A stretch of DNA of 6,376 nucleotides, taken from NCBI GenBank assembly GCA_937900975.1, contig CALCPC010000191.1, forward strand, positions 1 through 6,376, given 5' to 3'. The notes under the pieces are model-generated. The model was not told the origin of the DNA, searched no databases, and saw only the letters and a list, made by a program, of their open reading frames with translations. The position numbers and the translations under genes were made by a program. This document shows positions 1-6,376 of the stretch, in pieces. Each line of letters begins with the position of its first letter. Within the stretch, counting starts at the first letter, position 1. Source of the stretch: an uncultured Paracoccaceae bacterium. GTDB taxonomy: Bacteria; Pseudomonadota; Alphaproteobacteria; Rhodobacterales; Rhodobacteraceae.

Positions 1-3
1 ACC

Positions 4-1116
4 CTAACCCCCCCAGGCCCCGCGCACGCGCATCCCGAAGACGCGGCGCAAAACCCCAACCCGCGCGACCGCGCGGCAGAGGCAACACCCAACCGCCAGC
101 TCGACCGCGACAAGCACCGCAAGCGCCTGCGCCTTGCTGTCAAACACATCCCGCAGCGCCCAGGCCGTCAGGTTTTGCACGGGCCAGTGCAAAATGTAGA
201 CAGGAAAGACGGCGGCGACGGCGGCGCTGACCCAACGGCGCGGACCGCGAAAAACCCGCGCAGAAAAGCCGAGCGCCGCAGTCATCCAAACCGCCGATTC
301 GACGGCAACCGCCGTGTAGAACAGAAGGTCGGGGTAAAGCAGCGTGCCCGCCTGGAACTTCGCCACCGTGTAGGGAACGCGCGGGATGTAGAGGAGCAGC
401 GCAACCGCCGCCAGCCAAGGCGCCCAGCGCGCCGACCAGGCCTGAAACCGCGGACCCGAAGCCGCCATCACCACACCGGCGCCAAAACACAAGGCGCCAA
501 AGACCGGTGTGTGTGGCCCGGAAAACCAGGCCTCGAAATTCGCGGGGCGGGTGACAAGGGTGATCAGAACCAGCCCCGCCGTCCAGACCGCGAAAATCAC
601 GGGCGGCGGCGGATCCCAAACCGACAGTCGCGCCCGCACACCCGGCCAAACAGCCAGCAGCAGGGCAAACGCCAGGGCGTAAGGCAGGATCAACTTCAGA
701 AACCAAAGATGGGCCGCGTTGGGGCGCAGGGTCGCCAGCGCCTCGGGCACCGTTGCCCCAGCGCTCAGCGGGAAGATCAGCGCTGTACCCGGTCCAACCA
801 CCAACCACCCAAAGAGCAGCGGCAGACCCAAACGCACCACCCGCTCTCGCGCCAATGCACCGGGGCTGCGGCGCGCGGCCAGAAACCAGACCGCCATGCC
901 CGAGACAAGAAACAGGATCGGGATCCGCCAGATGTTGAGCAGGATGCCCAAAAGGCTGCTTACCGCATCGAAAACGGGCGCTGGCGTCGCCGGAACCGTG
1001 GCAACCATGCCGAACTGCGCACCGAAGGGCATGATGCTGACCCAGGCGTGATAAAGGATCAAAAGGAAAAGGGCGATGGCGCGCAGCGCGTCGATGTCGT
1101 GCCGCCTGGCTTGCAC
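4..1116 (-). CDS. Acyltransferase-3 family integral membrane protein
   Basis: Predicted 370-residue inner-membrane acyltransferase; proteins of this family move acyl groups (often acetyl or succinyl) onto extracytoplasmic glycans or lipids. Near the N-terminus, after HDIDALR, lies the family's R-X10-H signature (Arg12 and His23, within LRAIALFLLILYHAW). About ten hydrophobic segments follow, roughly at 12-27, 56-80, 94-115, 137-157, 172-189, 203-220, 233-245, 258-285, 296-317 and 329-350. The segment RIPILFLVSGMAVWF (64-78) and the late VYILHWPVQN (306-315) fit the family. The substrate cannot be read from sequence; glucan- or O-antigen-modifying relatives are possible. I chose the GTG at 1116 because it has a purine-rich ribosome site and sits 11 codons before Arg12. 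The open frame extends to 1251, but that extra 45-residue stretch is Arg-rich and unlike the family. The gene ends in TAG. It lies 319 bases downstream of hrpB on the same strand and may have its own promoter. Confidence 0.85.
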   Translation of the reverse strand: MQARRHDIDALRAIALFLLILYHAWVSIMPFGAQFGMVATVPATPAPVFDAVSSLLGILLNIWRIPILFLVSGMAVWFLAARRSPGALARERVVRLGLPLLFGWLVVGPGTALIFPLSAGATVPEALATLRPNAAHLWFLKLILPYALAFALLLAVWPGVRARLSVWDPPPPVIFAVWTAGLVLITLVTRPANFEAWFSGPHTPVFGALCFGAGVVMAASGPRFQAWSARWAPWLAAVALLLYIPRVPYTVAKFQAGTLLYPDLLFYTAVAVESAVWMTAALGFSARVFRGPRRWVSAAVAAVFPVYILHWPVQNLTAWALRDVFDSKAQALAVLVAVELAVGCCLCRAVARVGVLRRVFGMRVRGAWGG

Positions 1117-1129
1117 CCTCTGCCCCCCC
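1117..1129 (-). promoter_or_regulatory. Ribosome binding site deciding the acyltransferase start
   Basis: On the minus strand a run of seven G followed by CAGAGG lies immediately before the GTG at 1116. The G run ends 6 bases from the start codon, a workable Shine-Dalgarno distance, and the AGAGG touches the start. The other upstream starts in this frame would add residues unlike the family. Confidence 0.45.
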
Positions 1130-1435
1130 GCTGTGCGATGCCCTTGATAAGCAGCATAGCGCAGTGCGGGGAGATTTCGGTGGCCATGGGTCGGGAAACG
1201 CCGTCTGGACCGCAGAAAAACGCAGAATTTGCGCGGTGTGTCTGCCAGCAAGTGGTTCAGTTTCCACGAAATACGCCTTGACCGGTGCAGGGTGTGGAAA
1301 ATCTGCCGGGCGGGCTAAGTTGGCGGAGGCTTGCCGGGCGGTGTTTGTGGGATTTTGGCCTAAGGACAATGGCGATCCAGCGGATGGGTGCGCGAGCGCG
1401 CCTTCAACGCGTGGGACGAGCCGGGTTTCGCGCGA
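1130..1435. other. Intergenic spacer, no gene recognised
   Basis: About 300 bases between the end of hrpB and the acyltransferase. No open frame here reads like a protein. Visible structure is limited. TTTCCAC at 1261-1267 is mirrored by GTGGAAA at 1294-1300. TGCCGGGCGG occurs twice, at 1304-1313 and 1332-1341. CGCAGAA occurs at 1211-1217 and 1221-1227. On the minus strand a 4-bp CGCA/TGCG hairpin (1221-1233) is followed by five T (1220-1216), a weak terminator-like feature that would lie about 200 bases after the hrpB stop. I see no convincing -35/-10 pair for the acyltransferase. Compositional bias makes short repeats easy to find here. Confidence 0.5.
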
Positions 1436-3907
1436 TCATCGGCGTCGCCCGCCTTTGCGTGGCGGCGCCTCGGCGGGGTTTTCGGGCCAATCGTGTTTGG
1501 GATAGCGGCTGCGCAATTCCTTGCGCACATCCCCATAGGACCCGGCCCAAAACGCTGGCAGATCGGCGGTTTTCTGAACCGGACGACCCGCCGGCGACAG
1601 CAGCGAAAAGACGACGGGCAACTTCTCGGGACCGAGCGTCGGGTGCAGCTTTGTGCCGAAGACCTCGGCCAAAGGCACCGCCACGCCCGGGGGCTCTTCC
1701 CGATAATCCACCACAGCGCGACGACCGGAGGGAAGCGTCAGCGCGGCCGGCGCAAGCCGGTCGATCAGGGCGTGATCCGCTGTGGTAAGCCGCCCCTTTA
1801 GCGCCGCGTCAAGGTCGATCGTGGCCAGATCCTCAAGGCTTCTGATGCCGCCAAGCCAAGGCAGCAGCCAGTCTGCATCGGCTGCGATCAGCGCGGCATC
1901 CGAAAGATCGGGCAGCGTCGCGCCCCGCGCACGCAGCCACGAAACCCGCGCCTGCAGCGCCCGCGCCGCGGGCGTCCAGGGCAATGTGCTGGGCCCAAGC
2001 TCTCGGATCCCGGTCAAAAGGGCGGGACCGATTTCTGCGTCGCCGGCACCGGCCCAGCGCCGATCCTCTAGGATCAGCGCGCCCAGCATCAGGCGCGTGC
2101 GCGCCTCCCCCCGGCGGTGGCGGCGCGACCAGTCGGCGGTGTTGGTTGGCAGAAGGGCGTCGGCATGCAGCGCGCGGATCTCCGCCTCGCCGACCGGCAA
2201 GGCAAGGCGGATCCGCGCCTCGGTCCGGTCGCCGTCGAGATCGGCGGCGACAAGCATCCGTTGACCCGCGAGACCGTCACCGGGATCAAGCGCAGCACCC
2301 GCGCCGCCAGACAAAAGAAACCGCGGCGCAGCACCAGGACGGCGGAGCGCGATACGGTCGGGATAGGCCAGGGAGAGAAGCGCGCCCGCGCTCCAGCCGG
2401 TCGGCGCCTCTCCGGCCTGGCGGCGCAGTCTTTTGGCCAGCGCCAACGCCTCGGCCCGCGCGGCCTTGTCGACGGGCCTGCCGGCGACCGCGCCCTCCGC
2501 CCCCGGCCGCAGCGCCGCCAGGCGCGGGGTCAGGTCGGCGGGACGCGGCGTCGGACCGCCAAGCAGGTCCCGTGTCTCAAGAACCGCGGCAAGATCGGCG
2601 GCGCCTTTGCCGCCGCCAGCATCCAACATCGCCGCAAGCCGGGGGTGCACGGGCAGCGCCGCCATCCGCCGGCCCCGGTCCGTCAGGGCGCCCGCAATCG
2701 TCAGCGCGCCAAGCCGCTGGAGCAGCGTCCGCGCGCGGGCAAAGGCCGGCGCGGGCGGCGGCGTCAGAAAGGACAGCGCCCCCGGCTCTCGCGCGCCCCA
2801 AAGCGCAAGGTCGAGCGCGAGCGGTGCAAGATCGGCCACGGCGATTTCGGGCGGCGCAAAGGCGGCAAGCGCGCCCTCCTCTCCCCGCGTCCACATCCGG
2901 TAGCCCCACCCGGCCGCAACCCGTCCCGCGCGCCCAGCGCGTTGCGTCGCCTCGGCCCGCGTCACCCGTTCTGTCACCAACCGCGTCATGCCAGCGCCGG
3001 GGTCGAACCGTGCGCGCCGGGCAAGGCCCGCGTCGACGACCACCCGCACGTCTGGGATCGTCAACGATGTCTCGGCGACCGCGGTCGAGAGGACGATCTT
3101 GCGCCCCGTGGCCAGCGGCGTGAGCGCGCGGCGCTGTTCGGAAAGCGGCAGCGCCCCGTGCAGGGGGAAAAGGTGACAGTTGGCAGGCAGTTGGTCGCGA
3201 AGCGCCGCCGCGACGCGCGCAATTTCGGCCTTGCCCGGCAGGAAGACCAGGCACCCGCCCTCAGTTTCCGCCAACGCGTCGCGCACGCGGGCAGCGACCG
3301 CCGCATCGAACGCCCGCCCGCGCCGCGCCGCTGCGGGCAACGGGCGGTCGAGCCACCGCGTCTCGATGGGAAAGCTGCGCCCCGCCGACACGATACGCGG
3401 CGCCCCGCCCAAAAGCGCGGCAACCGGTGCGGCGTCGAGTGTCGCCGACATCACAAGCAGCGCCAAATCCGGCCGCAGCGCTGCGCGGATTTCAAGGCAC
3501 AGCGCAAGCCCAAGATCGGCTTGCAGCGAACGCTCGTGGAACTCATCGAAGATCACGGTGCCGACCCCTTCAAGGCCCGGGTCGGCCTGGATCATCCGCG
3601 TCAAAAGGCCCTCGGTGACGACTTCGATGGACCGCCCCGGCATTGCAGTGCCGCGCATCCGAAGCCCGACATGCGTGCCGGGCTGCTCTCCCCAACTGGT
3701 CGCCAAACGCTCTGCCGCGCCGCGCGCCGCAACCCGGCGCGGTTCCAGCATCAGGATCCGGCCGGGGCTAAGCGCGGCAGCGGCCAGCGCGCGCGGAACC
3801 CGTGTTGTCTTTCCAGCGCCTGGCGGGGCCTCTAGGACACAAAGGCCTGTTTCGGCCAGCGCATCGATCACCTCCGCCAGCACCGCCTCGATGGGCAGCC
3901 CGCTCAC
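1436..3907 (-). CDS. hrpB: ATP-dependent RNA helicase HrpB (DEAH-box)
   Basis: Full-length 823-residue DEAH/RHA superfamily-2 helicase, a usual length for HrpB. In order: Walker A PPGAGKTT (28-35), PRRVAARGAA (56-65), the DEAH-box variant DEFH (121-124), motif III SAT (154-156), STAVAETSLTIP (274-285), and motif VI QRAGRAGR (322-329). A long helicase-associated region follows, then the HrpB-specific C-terminus with FWAGSYGDVRKELRSRYPKH (786-805) and a basic tail. DEFH in place of DEAH, together with this C-terminus, separates HrpB from the much longer HrpA. HrpB is expected to be a cytoplasmic ATP-driven RNA helicase, but its physiological substrate is not well established. The start is GTG, 5 bases after the stop of the upstream DUF3108 gene, with no clear Shine-Dalgarno, so translation is probably coupled to that gene. 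The N-terminus (SGLPIEAVLAEVIDAL) aligns well with the family's usual start. The gene ends in TGA and shows no frameshift or missing motif. Confidence 0.96.
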   Translation of the reverse strand: MSGLPIEAVLAEVIDALAETGLCVLEAPPGAGKTTRVPRALAAAALSPGRILMLEPRRVAARGAAERLATSWGEQPGTHVGLRMRGTAMPGRSIEVVTEGLLTRMIQADPGLEGVGTVIFDEFHERSLQADLGLALCLEIRAALRPDLALLVMSATLDAAPVAALLGGAPRIVSAGRSFPIETRWLDRPLPAAARRGRAFDAAVAARVRDALAETEGGCLVFLPGKAEIARVAAALRDQLPANCHLFPLHGALPLSEQRRALTPLATGRKIVLSTAVAETSLTIPDVRVVVDAGLARRARFDPGAGMTRLVTERVTRAEATQRAGRAGRVAAGWGYRMWTRGEEGALAAFAPPEIAVADLAPLALDLALWGAREPGALSFLTPPPAPAFARARTLLQRLGALTIAGALTDRGRRMAALPVHPRLAAMLDAGGGKGAADLAAVLETRDLLGGPTPRPADLTPRLAALRPGAEGAVAGRPVDKAARAEALALAKRLRRQAGEAPTGWSAGALLSLAYPDRIALRRPGAAPRFLLSGGAGAALDPGDGLAGQRMLVAADLDGDRTEARIRLALPVGEAEIRALHADALLPTNTADWSRRHRRGEARTRLMLGALILEDRRWAGAGDAEIGPALLTGIRELGPSTLPWTPAARALQARVSWLRARGATLPDLSDAALIAADADWLLPWLGGIRSLEDLATIDLDAALKGRLTTADHALIDRLAPAALTLPSGRRAVVDYREEPPGVAVPLAEVFGTKLHPTLGPEKLPVVFSLLSPAGRPVQKTADLPAFWAGSYGDVRKELRSRYPKHDWPENPAEAPPRKGGRRR

Positions 3908-3912
3908 GATGC

Positions 3913-4641
3913 TTAGCGGCGGATGGCGTTCACCCGCCCAAACGTGGTGTCGGTGGAAAACCGTTCGACGCGCATCATCCCGTCCCGGTCAAGCCACTGG
4001 ATCTGAAAAGGAAAGGTCCGCTTTTCGCGCAGCAGCTTTTCGGAATACCCGGCAACGCGGGTGTAGGTGCCCGCGCAAACGAACCGCCCGTCCCCCGCAG
4101 CTTGGCGCGCGCCAAGCGCAAGGCGGGACCGGCGGTTGCCGTCAAAGACCTCCACCGTTTTGCCACAGGCCTGACCAACCGGCGCATCGCCCAAGATCGC
4201 ATAGACCGCCGAAATCGGGTCCAGCGTACCGCCCTGCGCACCGGGCTTTGCGTCATAAGCCCGCGGGTTGCGCGGCGGATCGGTGCTGACCGAAACCGGC
4301 GTCCCGCCGCGATAGGCAATGCGCGTCGTTCGCGCCGTTTTGCCATCGTCGGACCGCGCCTGATACGCGATGGGCTGCAAACGGCCATCGGTGCGCACAC
4401 TGCCCTGGGACGTGCCCGAAAAATCGAAGGTGACAAAGATGCCGACCAGACCGCCGCCCGAGACACGGCCCGACACCGCATATTGCGAGCCGTTGTTGTC
4501 GGCCTTCAGCGCCAGCGAGCCGAGTTTAATCCCGCTGGCATAGACGTCATAGCGCTGATCGGTGCTGGCCGCTTGAACACTGTTGGCCAGCGCAACCAAG
4601 CCCAGTACCGCCAACGCTCCGCCCCAGATCCCCAATCGCAT
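3913..4641 (-). CDS. Exported DUF3108 domain protein
   Basis: A 242-residue protein with an N-terminal signal peptide: positive MR, hydrophobic core GALAVLGLVALAN (8-20), and a likely signal peptidase I site after SVQA (about 24/25). The mature part reads as a beta-rich DUF3108-type periplasmic protein. Recognisable elements are the YDVYASGIKLGSLAL repeat-like strand (31-45), TLDPISAVYAIL (139-150), VFDGNRRSRL (165-174) and a C-terminal WLDRDGMMRVERFS (216-229). Cys159 and Cys189 are the only cysteines and could form a disulfide. The molecular function is unknown; no catalytic motif is visible. The ATG at 4641 is preceded by a GGGGG ribosome site with a 9-base spacer and begins exactly at the signal peptide. 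The frame stays open to 5103, but that extension would run antisense through meaB and has no family likeness. It is first in a unit with hrpB, whose GTG follows 5 bases after this TAA. Divergent from meaB. Confidence 0.87.
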   Translation of the reverse strand: MRLGIWGGALAVLGLVALANSVQAASTDQRYDVYASGIKLGSLALKADNNGSQYAVSGRVSGGGLVGIFVTFDFSGTSQGSVRTDGRLQPIAYQARSDDGKTARTTRIAYRGGTPVSVSTDPPRNPRAYDAKPGAQGGTLDPISAVYAILGDAPVGQACGKTVEVFDGNRRSRLALGARQAAGDGRFVCAGTYTRVAGYSEKLLREKRTFPFQIQWLDRDGMMRVERFSTDTTFGRVNAIRR

Positions 4642-4767
4642 CGCCACACGCCCCCGTTTCGTTTCCGTCGAATTCGCTGGACAGTCCCGCCATCCTTGCA
4701 ACAAGTAGAGACGATAGCGCGCGCTGTGCAGGGCACGTGTGCTTAAAATTCGCGGCGACCAGTCACT
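4642..4767. promoter_or_regulatory. Divergent promoter region between DUF3108-hrpB and meaB
   Basis: These 126 bases must carry, or overlap, the promoters of both divergent units. On the plus strand, TAAAAT at 4744-4749 matches a -10 box at five of six positions, but no good -35 lies 16-18 bases before it. A start from it would give meaB a leader of only about 10-15 bases. TTGCAA at 4696-4701 resembles a -35, but no -10 lies at the right distance. I could not place the minus-strand promoter. The location of a promoter region is secure by geometry; the exact elements are not. Confidence 0.4.
4651..4655 (-). promoter_or_regulatory. Ribosome binding site of the DUF3108 gene
   Basis: GGGGG on the minus strand, 9 bases before the ATG at 4641. 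It supports that ATG over starts farther upstream. An in-frame GTG at 4647 is also possible but sits too close to the G run. Confidence 0.55.
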
Positions 4768-5754
4768 TTGAACAGCGAAGCTGACACAATTCGTGAGGGT
4801 TTGGCCCAAGGATCGCGCCGCGCCTTGGCCAAAGCGATCACGCTGGTGGAATCCACCCATCCCGATCATCGCGCTTTGGCCGAAACGGTGCTGGCCGACC
4901 TGCCGCGGCCCGGTACGCCCAGCTTGCGCCTTGGCTTGTCGGGTACGCCCGGGGTTGGCAAATCCACGTTTGTTGAGGCGATGGGTCTGCGCATGTGCGC
5001 GGGCGGCGCGCGGCTTGCGGTGCTGGCCGTCGACCCGTCCTCGGCGCGGTCGGGGGGATCGATCCTGGGCGACAAAACGCGGATGGAACCGCTGCCCCGC
5101 CATCCCAACGCCTATATCCGGCCAACGCCCTCAGCCCGCCATCTGGGCGGTGTCGCCCGCCGCACGCGAGAGGTGATCCGCCTGGTGGAAGCCGCCGGTT
5201 TTGACACCGTGATCGTCGAGACCGTGGGCGTCGGCCAGTCCGAGACCATGGTGGCCGAGATGACCGACATCTTCCTCCTCCTCCTGGCACCTGGCGGCGG
5301 TGATGAATTGCAAGGGGTCAAACGCGGGATCATGGAGATCGCCGACCTGATCTTGATCAACAAGGCCGATGGCGCGCTGGCCGCCGTGGCCCAACGGACC
5401 GCTGCCGATTACGCCGGCGCGCTGCGCCTGATGCGCCGGCGCCAGACGGATCCCGATGGCGTGCCGAAGGCGCTGACGCTGTCTTCGGCTGAGGGCCACG
5501 GCCTGGCTGAGGTGGAGGCCGAGCTCCACGCACTCGCCGCATGGCGCCGGGAGGCGGGTGTCTTCGCCGCAACCCGGCAGCGCCAGGTGCTTGCCTGGCT
5601 GGACGCTGAGATCGGCATCGCGCTTGACGCGCTGATGTCCGCCGACACCGGGTTCGGCACGACCCGAGAGACGTTCGTCGACGCCGGCATGTCCGGCGAG
5701 ATGACGCCACCGCAAGCGGCGCGGGCGCTGATCCAGCGTCTTCGCACGCCGTGA
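4768..5754 (+). CDS. meaB: MeaB/ArgK-family GTPase, acyl-CoA mutase chaperone
   Basis: Complete 328-residue G3E-family P-loop GTPase of normal MeaB length. Motifs: P-loop GTPGVGKS (59-66), VDPSS (88-92), GDKTRM (101-106), ETVGVGQSE (151-159, G3), the GGGDELQGVKRGIME stretch (176-190) that corresponds to the family's switch III area, and NKAD (198-201) for guanine recognition. A helical C-terminal tail from about 240 is the part that supports dimerisation in this family. Characterised relatives bind B12-dependent methylmalonyl-CoA or related acyl-CoA mutases in the cytoplasm, gate cofactor loading through GTP hydrolysis and protect the enzyme from inactivation. The substrate enzyme here could be methylmalonyl- or ethylmalonyl-CoA mutase; none is visible in the window. 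The start is TTG. An in-frame TAA at 4744-4746 and no other start codon between it and 4768 leave TTG as the earliest option, and the N-terminus then matches the family (RRALAKAITLVES at 17-29). The Shine-Dalgarno is weak (CGGCGA, ending about 9 bases upstream). The older ArgK name (arginine transport kinase) is a misattribution. Confidence 0.95.
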   Translation: MNSEADTIREGLAQGSRRALAKAITLVESTHPDHRALAETVLADLPRPGTPSLRLGLSGTPGVGKSTFVEAMGLRMCAGGARLAVLAVDPSSARSGGSILGDKTRMEPLPRHPNAYIRPTPSARHLGGVARRTREVIRLVEAAGFDTVIVETVGVGQSETMVAEMTDIFLLLLAPGGGDELQGVKRGIMEIADLILINKADGALAAVAQRTAADYAGALRLMRRRQTDPDGVPKALTLSSAEGHGLAEVEAELHALAAWRREAGVFAATRQRQVLAWLDAEIGIALDALMSADTGFGTTRETFVDAGMSGEMTPPQAARALIQRLRTP

Positions 5755-5995
5755 CACCCGCATTTCGCGAAACGCTGACGCATCCGCTTTCCCCTATCGC
5801 GCCCAAAGCTTTGACGTCAGGCCGCGATGGGTGTTTCGGGTTTTCAAGTTGCCATGGCCATCGGCTTATGCGGCCCGCCCAAAAGGCAGGCCCGGCTTCC
5901 CATGGTCGGGTTTGGTTTGACAGCGAATCCTCCGCTTCGCGGCCGACAGAAAACAGGGCCGAATACCCGGACGGTAGAGAGGACCCAAAGGCGCT
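5755..5995. other. Spacer between convergent meaB and Hint-protein genes
   Basis: 241 bases without a credible gene. Contains the palindromes TTTCGCGAAA (5763-5772) and TGACGTCA (5812-5819), and the larger nested structure listed separately. No T-tract hairpin typical of an intrinsic terminator follows either gene. A 99-codon plus-strand frame from 5827 enters the Hint gene antisense and looks like a chance reading of the palindromic segment. Confidence 0.5.
5852..5905. repeat. Nested palindrome, possible dispersed intergenic repeat
   Basis: An inner hairpin at 5872-5892 pairs GGCCCGCC with GGCAGGCC across the loop CAAAA. It has one C-A mismatch on the plus strand, but in minus-strand RNA the same position is a G-U pair, so all eight positions pair. 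It is enclosed by two CCATGG copies (5852-5857 and 5900-5905), which can pair with each other as an outer stem. CGGCTT also occurs on each side (5862-5867 and 5893-5898). It lies about 100 bases after the Hint gene stop on the minus strand and could act as a transcript-end structure or belong to a repeat family. No T tract follows, so I do not call it a terminator. Confidence 0.4.
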
Positions 5996-6376
5996 TTACA
6001 CCCCGCCGAACACAGCCACATCGGCCGGGCTTAGCGTCGGGCGCGCAGCGTCCCAGGTCTTCTGCACTTCAAATTGTGGAAAAAGCTCGAAGATCTCGTC
6101 GCGCGTTGCCGCGGTCGTACTGTTGAAGACGCCGCGCGGATGGAAGCTTTCCGACCAAAGGCCATCCGCGCAAATCACTTCATGGCGGTCAAAAAGGATG
6201 TGGACATAAGTGACGTCCTCTGCCCCGTCGCGACAGCCGGTCGTCCCGTTCAGAAGCGTCGCCGCAGGCGCAAGCGCTTCGTCGACCCCAAACAAGCACT
6301 GCGCGCGCCACCCTTGCAGAAGCACGCGATGCGCCGGCGAAACGCGCGTCGCCGCGTGGTCGCCAAGTGCGCCGAC
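5996..6376 (-). CDS. Hint-domain protein, C-terminal part (cut by window edge)
   Basis: The last 126 residues of a protein whose start lies beyond 6376. The visible part contains TRVSPAHRVLLQGWRAQCLF (residues 10-29 of the fragment), then YVHILFDRHEVICADGLWSE, SFHPRG, a DEIFELFP motif and RPTLSPADVAVF before the TAA. This order matches the C-terminal half of Hint (hedgehog/intein-like) domains found in many Rhodobacteraceae proteins, often secreted or RTX-associated. Such domains can be self-processing, but the N-terminal catalytic block is outside the window, so activity cannot be judged. The GTG at 6325 falls inside the conserved HRVLL and is an internal valine, not the start. Convergent with meaB. 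Family assignment is from motif memory and is fairly confident; the biological role is unknown. Confidence 0.77.
   Translation of the reverse strand, partial: VGALGDHAATRVSPAHRVLLQGWRAQCLFGVDEALAPAATLLNGTTGCRDGAEDVTYVHILFDRHEVICADGLWSESFHPRGVFNSTTAATRDEIFELFPQFEVQKTWDAARPTLSPADVAVFGGV

Noticed and set aside
1117..1251. N-terminal extension of the acyltransferase to 1251
   Set aside because: Forty-five Arg-rich residues without likeness to the family; the GTG at 1116 has a plausible ribosome site at the right distance.
140..1369. 409-codon minus-strand frame overlapping the acyltransferase, and a 368-codon plus-strand frame at 175-1281
   Set aside because: Both have low-complexity Arg/Gly/Pro or Arg/Gln composition, whereas the frame at 4-1116 has clear membrane segments and family motifs.
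2117..3835. 572-codon open frame on the plus strand, antisense to hrpB
   Set aside because: It is rich in Arg, Pro, Gly and Ala with no family motif, and lies wholly opposite a well-conserved helicase. This is a typical high-GC shadow.
4642..5103. N-terminal extension of the DUF3108 frame to 5103
   Set aside because: It would run antisense into meaB. The signal peptide and ribosome site both point to the ATG at 4641.
5763..5772. TTTCGCGAAA palindrome just after meaB as its terminator
   Set aside because: A stem with a 4-base loop has only three A-T pairs and no T tract follows.
5917..5922. TTGACA as a -35 promoter box
   Set aside because: No -10-like sequence lies 16-18 bases downstream (the region is CGGCCG-like), and no gene follows on that strand.

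Overview
The window is GC-rich chromosomal DNA. Gene content and codon use suggest an alphaproteobacterium, most likely Rhodobacteraceae (roseobacter-like): an HrpB helicase directly behind a small secreted DUF3108 protein, a MeaB-type GTPase, and the C-terminal end of a Hint-domain protein of the kind common in that family. The lineage is inferred from protein resemblance, not from a marker gene.

Layout, left to right. Positions 4-1116 (minus) encode a polytopic acyltransferase-3 family membrane protein. Positions 1117-1435 are a 319-base spacer with short repeats and no credible gene. Positions 1436-3907 (minus) encode the complete DEAH-box helicase HrpB. Positions 3913-4641 (minus) encode an exported DUF3108 protein. 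Its stop codon lies 5 bases before the GTG start of hrpB, so the two genes form a tight transcription unit. Positions 4642-4767 form a short divergent promoter region. Positions 4768-5754 (plus) encode MeaB, starting at TTG. Positions 5755-5995 form a spacer between convergent genes, containing a nested palindromic structure. Positions 5996-6376 (minus) hold the 3' end of a Hint-domain gene that continues past the right edge.

The genes do not form one obvious pathway. HrpB is an RNA helicase of uncertain role, the DUF3108 protein is predicted to be periplasmic, MeaB is a chaperone for B12-dependent acyl-CoA mutases although no mutase gene is visible here, and the acyltransferase probably modifies an envelope glycan or lipid. 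I see no phage, CRISPR, toxin-antitoxin, transposase or tRNA signature and no convincing undescribed system. The item most worth a follow-up is the palindromic segment around 5850-5945, which may be a dispersed intergenic repeat. Many long open frames antisense to the real genes are by-products of high GC and are left out.
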